DNA of 64,000 bases from an uncultured Desulfobacter sp. (GCF_963677125.1 NZ_OY781882.1:5602501-5666500); one strand, 5' to 3'; counted from the first letter of the stretch, positions 51,897 through 61,491 are shown. Notes: generated by a model from the sequence alone, not told the origin. Program-made: numbers and translations.

Positions 51897-52457
51897 ATGG
51901 CGGCTAAACTTTTTATAGTGTCGGCACCCTCCGGTGCCGGTAAGACAACCCTTGTAAAAGCATTGTTGAAGCGGTTTGGCGATCTGGTGTTTTCTATTTC
52001 CCACACCACCCGTCCCCCCCGGCAAGGGGAGGTTCACGCAAAAGACTATTTTTTTACGGATAAGGCACAGTTCATGAAAATGGTGGAATCCGGCCAGATG
52101 CTCGAGTGGGCTCAAGTCCACGATAATTGTTACGGCACCTCTGCCACGTTTGTTCAAGAACGGCTTTCTGCCGGCCAAAGCGTTTTATTGGATATTGATG
52201 TCCAGGGCGGGCGGCAGATTATGGATTGCGGTCTGAACTCCGTTTCCATATTCATCATGGCCCCGTCTTTGGCGGTGCTTGAACAGCGGTTGCGGGGCAG
52301 GGGCACCGATACCGAAGAGGTCATCCGCAAGCGATTGGAAAATGCAAAAGAAGAAATTGCCCAAAAATCCTTTTATACCCATGTGGTGGTCAATGATGTG
52401 CTGGATGAGGCAATTGCCGAACTTGTCGGCATTGTTGAACAGGAGACAGGGAACTGA
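51897..52457 (+). CDS. gmk: guanylate kinase
   Basis: This is 186 residues. P-loop SAPSGAGKTTL, the GMP-binding SHTTRPPRQGEVHAKDYFF and the SRxxxR-type QRLRGRGTDTEEVIRKRLENA are all present. It converts GMP to GDP. GGAGGAA precedes the start and the stop overlaps rlmB (TGATG). Confidence 0.97.
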   Translation: MAAKLFIVSAPSGAGKTTLVKALLKRFGDLVFSISHTTRPPRQGEVHAKDYFFTDKAQFMKMVESGQMLEWAQVHDNCYGTSATFVQERLSAGQSVLLDIDVQGGRQIMDCGLNSVSIFIMAPSLAVLEQRLRGRGTDTEEVIRKRLENAKEEIAQKSFYTHVVVNDVLDEAIAELVGIVEQETGN

Positions 52458-53287
52458 TGGCCGGCAAATCCGGGCCCCAGGGGCGGAGGGGCAAATTTAG
52501 GGGGCAGGGGCGAAAAAAAGAGAATAAAAATTCCGGGGATAAAGAGGTCCTCTACGGATATCACTCGGTATTTGAGGCATTGAAAGCCGGCCGGCGTAAA
52601 TTTGAATCCATCATGTTGCATGAGAACCGGTCTGATAAACGTGCTCAGGCTGTGGCGGATTTGGCCGGAAAAAAACAGGTGGCTGTGAAAACCGTTCCTG
52701 GTGAGGAATTGGATCGGCTGGCCGACTTTGCCCGCCATCAGGGTATTGCCGCCCGGGTGTCAGACTTTCCGGTACAACCCATCACTTCGATGCTCAAGCA
52801 GATTGAAACCCGGACCGATCCGGTGTTTATTCTGATCCTTGAAAGCATTGAAGATCCCCAGAATACCGGTGCGCTGATCCGCACCGCCCTGTGTGCCGGT
52901 GTGGATTATATCGTGATGCCAAAAGACCGTTCTGCTTTGCCGTCCGCCGGGGTCTCCCGCAGTTCAGCCGGTGCCATGGAGCATGCCCCCATTTTTTTAG
53001 CCACCAATCTCTCGGCTTTGATCCGCGACCTTAAAAAATGTGGCGCCTGGGTGTCCGGTTTGGATGCCGGGGGTGATAAAGGCCTTTTTGAGGCAGACCT
53101 TACTGGTAATCTGGTTCTGGTGGTGGGGGGCGAACATACCGGGCTGCGTCCCGGGGTAAGAAAAGCCTGTGATTTTATTTTATCCATTCCAATGCAAACC
53201 CATATTACATCTCTGAATGCATCTGTGGCAGGCGGTATTGCCATGTTTGAGGCACGTCGTCAACGCCTGGGCCCCAACGCCGGATGA
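52457..53287 (+). CDS. rlmB: 23S rRNA 2'-O-methyltransferase, RlmB/TrmH (SpoU) family
   Basis: This is 276 residues. A basic N-terminal tail precedes the substrate-binding domain (VLYGYHSVFEALKAGRRKFE). The SPOUT knot motifs are clear: ESIEDPQNTGALIRTA, LVLVVGGEHTGLRP and LNASVAGGIAMFEA. RlmB methylates G2251 in E. coli 23S rRNA. The exact target here is inferred. The stop overlaps comF by ATGA. Confidence 0.93.
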   Translation: MAGKSGPQGRRGKFRGQGRKKENKNSGDKEVLYGYHSVFEALKAGRRKFESIMLHENRSDKRAQAVADLAGKKQVAVKTVPGEELDRLADFARHQGIAARVSDFPVQPITSMLKQIETRTDPVFILILESIEDPQNTGALIRTALCAGVDYIVMPKDRSALPSAGVSRSSAGAMEHAPIFLATNLSALIRDLKKCGAWVSGLDAGGDKGLFEADLTGNLVLVVGGEHTGLRPGVRKACDFILSIPMQTHITSLNASVAGGIAMFEARRQRLGPNAG

Positions 53288-54051
53288 TAAAAAAAATGGC
53301 CAAAGCGGTTGCGACCGGGATGGGGGCACTGGTCTTTCCGGACATATGCCTGGGGTGCGGAAAATATATTAAAAATTTTACGGATAACCCGTTAAGCGTC
53401 TGTTTTTGTCCCACGTGCCTGGGACCGGCATTGCCGGTGTTCGATCACCCGTTTTGTCCTGCCTGCGGCCGTTGTTTTGAATCCGGCCCTGACCACCTTT
53501 GTGGTGCCTGCCTTGAAACGCCCATGGCAATGGACTACGTTCGAGCAGCTTTCATGTATAAAGATGTGATACAAAAGGCTCTGGGGTTGTTTAAATATCA
53601 ATCAAAGCTAAGTCTGGCACGGCCTTTTGAACGTCACCTTTTTCAGGCCTTTGTCACCCATTTTGAGATGAATGATTTTCATTTGATTTTACCCATTCCC
53701 CTCCATACATCAAAGGCGAAAAGCCGCGGATTCAATCAGGCCTATTTCCTTGTCCGAAATTTTTCCCGCCTGTACAAGGATGCCTGTGGCCGAATGCCGC
53801 CATGGCGCATTGACATCGTCAGCCTTGCCCGGGTCCGGGCAACGGTCAGCCAGACCGGCTTAGACCATAAGGCACGCAAGAAGAATCTGACCCAAGCGTT
53901 TGCCTGCCCCAAACCTGACCGCATCAAAGGTAAAAATATTCTTTTAGTGGATGACGTGCTTACCACAGGAGCTACCTGCAATGCTGCAGCTCATACGCTA
54001 ATGGATGCCGGGGCGGCTGGTGTGTCTGCCCTGGTTTTAGCCAGGGCTTGA
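53284..54051 (+). CDS. ComF-family phosphoribosyltransferase-like protein
   Basis: This is 255 residues. Zinc-type cysteine pairs occupy the N-terminus (CLGCGKYI, CFCPTCLG, FCPACGRCF, CGACL). The PRPP-binding loop LLVDDVLTTGATCNAA lies near the C-terminus. ComF proteins take part in DNA uptake in competent bacteria; here its role may be general. It is translationally coupled to rlmB. Confidence 0.9.
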   Translation: MIKKMAKAVATGMGALVFPDICLGCGKYIKNFTDNPLSVCFCPTCLGPALPVFDHPFCPACGRCFESGPDHLCGACLETPMAMDYVRAAFMYKDVIQKALGLFKYQSKLSLARPFERHLFQAFVTHFEMNDFHLILPIPLHTSKAKSRGFNQAYFLVRNFSRLYKDACGRMPPWRIDIVSLARVRATVSQTGLDHKARKKNLTQAFACPKPDRIKGKNILLVDDVLTTGATCNAAAHTLMDAGAAGVSALVLARA

Positions 54052-54082
54052 TTGGCGTTTGAATGATTTAACGGCGCCTGCT

Positions 54083-54141
54083 ATATGGTAGGGTGGGTAA
54101 AAAAAGCGAAGCAGCGCAGCAGCGCAGCGTTGCCCACCATA
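54083..54141. repeat. hairpin between convergent comF and the GlmS-like gene
   Basis: ATGGTAGGGTGGG and TGCCCACCAT frame GC-rich AGCGAAGCAGCGCAGCAGCG. On the reverse strand it reads GGTGGGCAACGCTGCGC, a common intergenic repeat type. It may stop transcription from both sides. Confidence 0.55.
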
Positions 54142-54149
54142 ATCCCAAA

Positions 54150-57100
54150 TCAGTCAAGTTTTTCAACAATCGCCTCAACAGCCTGCTCAGCCGTGGCCCC
54201 GAACAGCGTCTCAATGTCCACAAGGTTGAGGTATTTGTCATCCCATGCCACATTTTTACTTTCAAGAATCCAATCCTTGAGGCGGGTATATTTTCCACCT
54301 AAGGCCTTGATTTTTTTCAGCAGGGTAACCTCCTCTGTGGATTTAAAGGCGATGTTAAGAGATAAAATATATTCAATGATGTTGGGCGATGTCGGCGAGG
54401 AGGAGAGTACCGGTATTACAAGAATGCTTCTGTTGTCCTTCCGGCCCTTGCCGATATATACGTTACCCTCCCTGACAATAATATTTTTAGTTCCCTTGAG
54501 ACGATGATCTGTTTCCACCCTTGAGAATTCACTGGCCAGAATACCTGTTTTGGAAACCACATCAATGCGGGTCTCGGGTGTAACCTTTCCCAAAAGGCTT
54601 AAACCGGTGATGCGGTAAAGCAGTGCCCCCTTAACTTCAGAAATGATTTCCTGCAAATTTTTAAGGACCAGTACATTGGTGTTGGTAATCAATGGAATCT
54701 GGATGTCATGTTCAGCCAAGGCATCAAATACAATGCCTTCAAAGCGTTCACTGATCCGGCTGGTACCCACGGTCACCGTTTTGGCCTGGTGCTTTATGGC
54801 ATCCACGGGCCGGGCCATGATATTAATGGCCTGATTCATGGTGGTAAAAAAGGTGGACAGCATATTGGACGGGGTGCCTTTGACGCCAAAGTCCATTTCA
54901 AAATCCGATACCGGCAGCCTGCCGGACAGGTATTTGAGCAGTAGGGTGATGTTGGAAACCGTATTTAAGCCTATGGCACTGGGAAATTTCCCCTGGCGCC
55001 TTTTCAGGGAAAATTGATTATAAAATTCCGCCACGGTTTCAGTGAATTTGTTCTCTAAAAGAACTTCGTAATCATCGTGGCCCAACCCTCTGAATTCTCC
55101 AATAATCTCTTCTATTTTTAGTCTGGCCTCATAGAGAAATTTTGATTTGTCATTGATGGCAAGGGCAGCATAGTATCCCCAGATATGGCCGACCAGGGTG
55201 TTGAGAACCGGGGCAAAATGTTCCTGGATTTCGGGGATTTTAAAAACGGCCTTGGCATATAAATCAAACCGGTCTTCTCCCTGGGTGGTGATTACAATGG
55301 GGCAGGCCTTGTGCGCATGGAAAATGGCTGTGTCCTTAATGATGTCCCCAAGTACGCTCTCCCTGGTTCCGGCTGCACAGACAATAATCAATGGCTCGCT
55401 TGACAGGTCAATATGTTTTTTGTCTTCAACAAAATCCGAGGAGATGGTTTTGTAGCACAGTTCCGACAGTTTGATTCTGATTTCATCTGCAGATGTTTTG
55501 TTGGCACCGGAACCCACCGTAGCCCAGTAATTTTTGGATATGGCTAGTGTATCGGCACATGCCTTGATTTCATCACGCATATCAAGCACTGTTTTCATTT
55601 TTTCCGGCAATTCCATCAAGGCATAGATCTGATCGCTGATATATTCTTCACTTCTGGCATTGAGTAAAGCAGACAGGTGCAGGCCGAGCACGGCCCCGGC
55701 CGTGATCTGGGAATAAAAAGCCTTGGTGGAGGCCACAGACATCTCTATGTCCCTGCCGGAACTCGTGTACAATACCCCGTCCACTTTGAAGGTTAAATCC
55801 GAATCCCTGCGGTTGACAATGGCAAGGCTCTTGGCGCCGTGGGCCCGGACCATGTCCACAGTCCGGTTGGTATCCGTGGTGGTGCCGGACTGGCTGATGG
55901 CCACGACCAGCGTGTTTTCCATGGCTCTGGAATTTTCACCTTCACAGCCGATGTTGAATCCGGAAAGCTCAGAGGCTTTCTGGGCACGAATGTTTATGGT
56001 TTTTCCCCCCAGGTAATGGGTGAGAAGATCCGCACATCCCTGGGCGGCTATGCCGGCTGTGCCCTGGCCGATGAAATATATATTTTTTATTTTTCCGGAT
56101 CTCAAATCTTCTTCCAGACCCGGCGGAATAATGGTTCTGTTCAGATTGACATTGAAAAGTCCTGAGCCCGGATTCTGTTTGAATTTGTTTTCAAGTGTTT
56201 TTTCAACGGATAGTGGGGCTTCGGAGATCTCTTTGAGAAAATAGTGGTTATGGCCCTGGCGGTCAATGTCCCTGGATGTGATCTGGCTTTCAAGGACATC
56301 TTCCCGGGTGAGGGAAATGGGCTGGTTATCATAGTAAAAGGAACGCACCCCTTCAATACCGCCGGCACTCTCCTGATCCAGAATTACGATCTGTCCCTTT
56401 TCTTCGCCGTTGAGTTTGATGTAGTGACGGGTCTCTTCCACCACTCCGTATAATTCTGATGCCGCAATGTAATGGTCCGGGGCAAGCCCTACAAAAATGG
56501 CCTGGCCACTGCCTTTCTGGGCCAAAAATAATTTGCCCGGGGCAAGGTCCGTGTGCATGGATATGGCATGGGAACCCTCAAATTCATTGACCGCCAGACG
56601 GAACGCTTCTTCAATGGGGGCGCCCATTTTCAGGTGGTGCTCAATCTGCAACGGAATCAATTTGGTGTCTGTGGTGATTTGGGGGTGAATCTTGTCGTAC
56701 CGGGCCTCGTATTCCGTTTTCAGTTCCAGATAGTTGTCAATATCTCCGTTTAGGCAAACATGGATGATACCGCTCTGGGATACATTAGCATCTGTGGGGG
56801 TATTGTCCAGCGGATGGCAATTGGCCTCGGTGATGTCACCTATTGATGCCCACCTTGTATGGGCCGACACCGATGACGCCAGGGTGGCAAATTCGGCAAG
56901 TGTCTGGAGCAGAAGGTCACTTTTGATCTGATTTCTAATAAAGGCGATGTTGTCGCCAAGGGCGCCTATCTCTGCGGCAAATTTGTATACAAAACATATG
57001 GTAATACGATTCAAAGCACCGGGGTTGCAGACCGTATTGATTGAGATGGTGTTGTTTGCCAGGATTTGTCGGTTGCTTCTATTTTCCAAGTCCTGAGTGA

Positions 57101-57863
57101 GGCCTTTTGTTTCCAAAACGCTTGTGTATTTTGAAAATTGTTTTTCATCCAGGGTGCACAGCACGGAAATGCCTGCAGAATCCCTTCCTCTCACCTCAAG
57201 GCGATCCAGGCTGTTGAGCACGGCATTGATTCTTTTGAAAAGCGCTATCCCATCAGGGTTATTTTGCTTTTCTATGCCCGGGGCCAGAATTTTAATGGCT
57301 TCAATATTGTCAATAATTTCTTTTGTCAGGCACCAGTGGATATCCTTGAGTTGGTCAATATAGTCGGAGGCAATTTCAACCTCGGGCGTGGATAAACCGG
57401 CTGTGACCGTTTTGAAATCCCGGATTTCATCCGTAAGAAATTTTTTAATTTCCTGGATAATTCCGGATAGTTTTCGTGTTTTTTCACGATTATAAAACAA
57501 AGATGCAAAAATCGTTTCCTGCTTAAGGTTCTGGGCATGATTAAACAGGGTGGATAAAAATTTTTTGCCCCCCAGGTAGTCTTGTGAGACCATTGAGCTT
57601 TTGCCTTTTGAAACCGGGCCCAGCCGATTTTTTGAAAGGGTTTTAATTCCATTGGACAAAGACGCCAGATCATTTTCACAGACAGGGCCTTTAAAGGCGA
57701 CTAGGGCACAAATTCCGCAGTTCAGGGTACAGCCTGTGTCGGGGAATAAGACCAAGGTGTTCTCCTTCACCGATGGCAACGGTTTTCCCATATCCACGTT
57801 GATTTTTGCAACCTGCTTAAAATAATCCAAAAGTTGTGTTGAAAGATTGCCTTGCCGTTTCAT
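54150..57863 (-). CDS. giant GlmS-like amidotransferase/isomerase (GATase II + two SIS domains)
   Basis: This is 1237 residues, twice the usual GlmS (about 610). GGAGGAG precedes the ATG. A class II glutaminase is recognisable but spread out: candidate nucleophile C49 (NCGICALV) behind a 48-residue leader, RGRDSAGIS near 222, HTRWASIG near 333 and NGDIDNY near 373. SIS1 starts at FIGQGTAGIAA (about 598) with SQSGTTTDT near 658 and VASTKAF; SIS2 starts at VGSGANKTSADE (about 786). Some 300 C-terminal residues match nothing I know. It may make glucosamine-6-phosphate or a related amino sugar. The leader would have to be removed to expose Cys, as in glutamate synthase (inference). Confidence 0.82.
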   Translation of the reverse strand: MKRQGNLSTQLLDYFKQVAKINVDMGKPLPSVKENTLVLFPDTGCTLNCGICALVAFKGPVCENDLASLSNGIKTLSKNRLGPVSKGKSSMVSQDYLGGKKFLSTLFNHAQNLKQETIFASLFYNREKTRKLSGIIQEIKKFLTDEIRDFKTVTAGLSTPEVEIASDYIDQLKDIHWCLTKEIIDNIEAIKILAPGIEKQNNPDGIALFKRINAVLNSLDRLEVRGRDSAGISVLCTLDEKQFSKYTSVLETKGLTQDLENRSNRQILANNTISINTVCNPGALNRITICFVYKFAAEIGALGDNIAFIRNQIKSDLLLQTLAEFATLASSVSAHTRWASIGDITEANCHPLDNTPTDANVSQSGIIHVCLNGDIDNYLELKTEYEARYDKIHPQITTDTKLIPLQIEHHLKMGAPIEEAFRLAVNEFEGSHAISMHTDLAPGKLFLAQKGSGQAIFVGLAPDHYIAASELYGVVEETRHYIKLNGEEKGQIVILDQESAGGIEGVRSFYYDNQPISLTREDVLESQITSRDIDRQGHNHYFLKEISEAPLSVEKTLENKFKQNPGSGLFNVNLNRTIIPPGLEEDLRSGKIKNIYFIGQGTAGIAAQGCADLLTHYLGGKTINIRAQKASELSGFNIGCEGENSRAMENTLVVAISQSGTTTDTNRTVDMVRAHGAKSLAIVNRRDSDLTFKVDGVLYTSSGRDIEMSVASTKAFYSQITAGAVLGLHLSALLNARSEEYISDQIYALMELPEKMKTVLDMRDEIKACADTLAISKNYWATVGSGANKTSADEIRIKLSELCYKTISSDFVEDKKHIDLSSEPLIIVCAAGTRESVLGDIIKDTAIFHAHKACPIVITTQGEDRFDLYAKAVFKIPEIQEHFAPVLNTLVGHIWGYYAALAINDKSKFLYEARLKIEEIIGEFRGLGHDDYEVLLENKFTETVAEFYNQFSLKRRQGKFPSAIGLNTVSNITLLLKYLSGRLPVSDFEMDFGVKGTPSNMLSTFFTTMNQAINIMARPVDAIKHQAKTVTVGTSRISERFEGIVFDALAEHDIQIPLITNTNVLVLKNLQEIISEVKGALLYRITGLSLLGKVTPETRIDVVSKTGILASEFSRVETDHRLKGTKNIIVREGNVYIGKGRKDNRSILVIPVLSSSPTSPNIIEYILSLNIAFKSTEEVTLLKKIKALGGKYTRLKDWILESKNVAWDDKYLNLVDIETLFGATAEQAVEAIVEKLD

Positions 57864-57895
57864 ATATCTCCTCCGTTATACGTCCCGGAAATTTT

Positions 57896-57971
57896 TTATA
57901 TGGAAGTCTGCTTTATTTCGTTGTGGGTTGAACCTGGTGGTGTGCCAGGCCAGCCAATGGCTGTTTTATAT
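57896..57971 (+). repeat. two-hairpin dispersed element, copy D1 (5' part shortened)
   Basis: It starts TTATATGGAAGTCTG but lacks most of the first hairpin, continuing ATTTCGTTGTGGG. The second hairpin is CCTGG/CCAGG with GGGTT/AGCC. Its GCTGTTTTATAT end forms the start of copy D2. Confidence 0.78.
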
Positions 57972-58064
57972 GAAAGACTGGGTAAGTCACTCAGATCTTT
58001 CAAACGTTGTTGTGGGCCGAGGCCTGGGTGTAGATAGACCAAGGACGGCCCGTGGCCGTTATAT
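57966..58064 (+). repeat. two-hairpin dispersed element, copy D2
   Basis: Stem 1: GAAAGACTGGGT/ACTCAGATCTTTC. Stem 2: TGGGCC/GGCCCG, where other copies have TGGGCT/AGCCCA, so both sides changed together. It ends GTGGCCGTTATAT. Confidence 0.82.
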
Positions 58065-58156
58065 GAAAGTCTGGGTCAGTTACTCAACTCTTTCAATCTT
58101 TGTTGTGGGTTAAGCCCGTTAGTTGATGAGACGTCAGGTTAGCCCATGGCTGTTAT
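58059..58156 (+). repeat. two-hairpin dispersed element, copy D3
   Basis: It starts TTATATGAAAGTCTGGGTCA and ends AGCCCATGGCTGTTATT. Its last bases contain the stop codon of the leftward transpeptidase gene. Copies D1-D3 are head to tail. Confidence 0.82.
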
Positions 58157-59544
58157 TCCGGAACAGCTGAAGTTGCGGTTAGCGAACTTTTTTGGTTTTT
58201 GGGGGCGCTGAAATAAGTTTTCAGCATGTTTTTTGCGTGAGTGCATGCTCGGGTCCCGATATATTTACCGTGCCCCACTATTGTAGCGACAATCAATGTC
58301 TCTTTTGTTGTTTTTTGTTGTCCAAATCCTGTAAACCAGTCGTATTTGATCGTGTGCTCCCGGTTTGACAGGGAGCCTGTTTTTCCGCCGATCAAAAGAT
58401 TTGATAATACTTTATCCCGGGAATAACCTCGGAATGATTTTCTGGCTGTGCCCCTTGATACAGTCTTTTTCATGAGTTTTGTCATGGTGGCGGCTGTTTT
58501 GGCACTGATCGGTCTTTTATATATCTCTTTGGCGCTTTTGTAAATTTCGTTTTGCTCTGAATCCGATATCCGGTCCACAAGACGGGGTACAAGGCTTTGG
58601 CCTTTGTTTACCACAGCTGAGACCATTGTCATTGCAAATACAGGTGAAATCAATGTGTCTCGATTAAAGCCGCATCCAAGTTCTGCTAAATGGTAATCGC
58701 TGCCGGTTGTTGAAAAGGAGGGCGCCGGAAATTCAAAATCCGTATCCGGATTTTGGTTGAACCCAAATTTTTCGGCAAAATCGGTAAGCACCGATTTGCC
58801 CAGGGAGAGCTTTCCAAGTTTGCCAAATACTGGGTTTATGGATTCGGCAAAGGCCATTTCCAGCGTAACCTGACTGGTATATTTTGTTTTTTGGTTTGTC
58901 AATTGTCGTTTGTACAGGGTGTATTTGCCGCCGTTGAAGTAAAGAGGTGTGGCAGCTGTGTAGTTTAATGTTTCTACGGCAGCAGATGCTGTCACAATTT
59001 TAAAAAGACTGGCAGCAGGGTATATGGCTGATGTACAGGGGTTGGTGTCTGGCTTGTCCGAATTAAATCCAGCCATGGCTTTTATAAACCCGGTGTTTCC
59101 GTCCATGGCTATCATGGCGATAAGTTTGGGTTTTCCCCTATCCAGGGTCTTCAGGTAATTCAGCGTCCTGACTAATTTATCCTGGAGGCGTTTGTCCAGT
59201 TGGGTATGGATGGTATATGTCCAAGACGGACCGTCTGCAAAGAACAGATCTGTTTTTGCATTGAGAATATCAATATTTTGGACCAGGGCTTTGACTTTAG
59301 ATCGTCCAAGGTGGTCGGGCGGGGCAGGTTCACTTGCAACCTTATCCGGTTTTGGGGAAAACAGTCGTAGACCGACCTTGTATACAACGTACGCCCCAAC
59401 CCAGATTAATGCACATACAGTCCCGGCAAGGCAGAGAAAAACTGCAATTTTGCGTATGCGGTCGGCCATGGACCGTTTCTTTTTTTGCTGCTTATAGCTT
59501 GCCTGAAAGTCTCGCCAGGACTGTTCTGTTTTAATAGAATCCAA
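58153..59544 (-). CDS. penicillin-binding transpeptidase-domain protein
   Basis: This is 463 residues from a TTG at 59544; ATG 59469 (MADRIRKI) is an alternative start. One membrane segment lies near 32-55. The periplasmic transpeptidase domain has all three active-site motifs: S178-L-F-K, SIN near 235 and KTG near 387. There is no glycosyltransferase domain and no classical PBP dimerisation module, so it is a short class B-type enzyme or a D,D-peptidase-like protein. It is downstream of metG. Its role in cell-wall synthesis is inferred. Confidence 0.85.
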   Translation of the reverse strand: MDSIKTEQSWRDFQASYKQQKKKRSMADRIRKIAVFLCLAGTVCALIWVGAYVVYKVGLRLFSPKPDKVASEPAPPDHLGRSKVKALVQNIDILNAKTDLFFADGPSWTYTIHTQLDKRLQDKLVRTLNYLKTLDRGKPKLIAMIAMDGNTGFIKAMAGFNSDKPDTNPCTSAIYPAASLFKIVTASAAVETLNYTAATPLYFNGGKYTLYKRQLTNQKTKYTSQVTLEMAFAESINPVFGKLGKLSLGKSVLTDFAEKFGFNQNPDTDFEFPAPSFSTTGSDYHLAELGCGFNRDTLISPVFAMTMVSAVVNKGQSLVPRLVDRISDSEQNEIYKSAKEIYKRPISAKTAATMTKLMKKTVSRGTARKSFRGYSRDKVLSNLLIGGKTGSLSNREHTIKYDWFTGFGQQKTTKETLIVATIVGHGKYIGTRACTHAKNMLKTYFSAPKNQKSSLTATSAVPE

Positions 59545-59568
59545 GAGCGTATCTCAAATAAACACTAT

Positions 59569-61479
59569 TTATTTAATTGGACAACCGGGCTTGGGGCTGC
59601 CGTTAAATCCGGAAAGAACAAGGTTTTTCTTTACACTCCCCGCAAGCACCATGCCTTCGGATAACTCTCCCATAAGTTTTACAGGTTTCAGATTGGCTAC
59701 GATAATGACCTCTTTGCCCACCACCTCTTCGGGGGTATAGGATTTGCCGATACCTGCCACGATTTGTCGGGTCTGGGCGCCTATGTTTACTTGAAGTTTG
59801 AGCAGTTTGTCTGATTTTTCAATCCGCTCGGCAGATACGATTGTACCGGCTCTTAAATCTATTTTGGAAAAATCATCAATGGTAATTTCTTCTTTTAATG
59901 CCGGTTTCAGTGGTTTGGGAGCAGGGGGCGCTGTCTCTTTTTTTTCAACGTCAACCCGGGGAAAAAGAATCTGGGGTTTTGACAGCGTGGTGCCGGGTAC
60001 TATCTGTCCCCAGGGCTGGATGGTATCAAGGGTGAAAAAACCTTTCTCTGGTAGTTCGAGACCAAGGGCTGTTATAATTTTACCGCTGGTCTCCGGCATA
60101 ACCGGCCAGATCAGGCCTGCCACAAAGCGAATTCCTTCCAGTAGTTCGTACAACACCGTACCAAGCTTATCTGTGTGCGCCGGATCTTTGGCCAAGGTCC
60201 AAGGCTCGTTGGCTACAATGTATTTATTCATGGTCGACACCATTTCCCACACACTTGCAAGGGCCTTGTGAAACTGGCACTCTGCCATGGCGTTTGTGTA
60301 CGCGTCCAATGCAGCGTCTGCCTCAGATTTAAGGCTTAAGGCTTTGTCGAAACCCGCAGCCGATCCCTGGATGGTTCCCTTGAAATACTTGAGGTTCATG
60401 GACAACACCCGGGAGAACAGGTTGCCCAAGTCATTGGCAAGGTCTGAGTTGATCCTTGACACAATAACATCTTCGGTGAAATTGGCGTCCAGGCCAAATA
60501 CCATCTCCCGCATTAGAAAATACCTGAATGCATCCACACCGAATTGGCCTGTGACTTCCACAGGGTCGGTGACATTGCCTATGCTTTTCGACATTTTAGA
60601 CCCCTGAACATTCCAGAATCCATGGACGTTCAGTCCGTTGTATGTCTCAATACCGGCTGCCTTGAGCATGATGGGCCAGTAAATTCCGTGGGGTTTGATA
60701 ATGTCTTTGGCCACAAAATGCCGGGTGGTGGGCCAGAATTTTTTAAACATTTCCCCGTCCGGGTATCCAAGGGCCGTGATGTAGTTGACCAGGGCGTCAA
60801 ACCATACATAGGTGACATAATCTTCATCAAAGGGCAGGGTGATACCCCAGGTCAGCCGGGTTTTGGGCCGTGAGATGCACAAATCTTCCAAAGGCTCCTT
60901 AAGAAATGACAGAATCTCCTTTCTGTACTGCTCGGGCTGGATAAAGTCCGGGTGGGTTTCGATATGCTCAATGAGCCATTCCTGATACTTGCTCATTTTA
61001 AAGAAATAGTTTGATTCTTTGATGGTTTCGGGCACAGTGCCGTGGTCCGGGCACTTGCCGTCCACGAGCTCGCGCTCCTGATAGAATCGTTCACATCCGA
61101 AACAGTAGATGCCCTCATAACTTGAGAAGTAGATGTCTCCTTTGTCGTAAATCGTGGACAGAACCGATTTTACCACCTCAATATGCTCAGGGTCGGTTGT
61201 CCGGATAAAGTGGTCGTTTTCTACGTTGAGCAGGGGTAGAACATCCTGGAAGAGTCTGCTGATTTTATCTGCGTAAGCCTTGGGCGTGGTATTTTCCTTT
61301 TCAGCCGCCTGAACGATTTTATCGCCGTGTTCATCCGTTCCTGTTAAGAAAAAGGTGTCAGCACCTTCCATCTTTTTAAAACGGGTGGCAACATCTGCTG
61401 CAATGGAGGTATAGGCATGGCCGAGGTGGGGCTTGGCGTTCACATAGTAAATGGGCGTGGTGTAATATTGACAAGTCAT
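59569..61479 (-). CDS. metG: methionyl-tRNA synthetase
   Basis: This is 636 residues. HIGH box PHLGHAYTS at the N-terminus, zinc knuckle CFGCERFYQERELVDGKCPDHG, KMSKS box GSKMSKSIGN. The C-terminal 110 residues are a tRNA-binding OB domain (FSKIDLRAGTIVSAERIEKSDKLLKLQVNIG) that dimerises the enzyme. It lies 12 bases after the RicT-like gene in a leftward operon. Confidence 0.97.
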   Translation of the reverse strand: MTCQYYTTPIYYVNAKPHLGHAYTSIAADVATRFKKMEGADTFFLTGTDEHGDKIVQAAEKENTTPKAYADKISRLFQDVLPLLNVENDHFIRTTDPEHIEVVKSVLSTIYDKGDIYFSSYEGIYCFGCERFYQERELVDGKCPDHGTVPETIKESNYFFKMSKYQEWLIEHIETHPDFIQPEQYRKEILSFLKEPLEDLCISRPKTRLTWGITLPFDEDYVTYVWFDALVNYITALGYPDGEMFKKFWPTTRHFVAKDIIKPHGIYWPIMLKAAGIETYNGLNVHGFWNVQGSKMSKSIGNVTDPVEVTGQFGVDAFRYFLMREMVFGLDANFTEDVIVSRINSDLANDLGNLFSRVLSMNLKYFKGTIQGSAAGFDKALSLKSEADAALDAYTNAMAECQFHKALASVWEMVSTMNKYIVANEPWTLAKDPAHTDKLGTVLYELLEGIRFVAGLIWPVMPETSGKIITALGLELPEKGFFTLDTIQPWGQIVPGTTLSKPQILFPRVDVEKKETAPPAPKPLKPALKEEITIDDFSKIDLRAGTIVSAERIEKSDKLLKLQVNIGAQTRQIVAGIGKSYTPEEVVGKEVIIVANLKPVKLMGELSEGMVLAGSVKKNLVLSGFNGSPKPGCPIK

Positions 61480-61491
61480 TGAGATGGGTTC

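Noticed and set aside
57896..58156. Tandem repeats considered as a CRISPR array
   Set aside because: The repeated units are about 70-95 bases, contiguous and diverged, without unique spacers or cas genes nearby.
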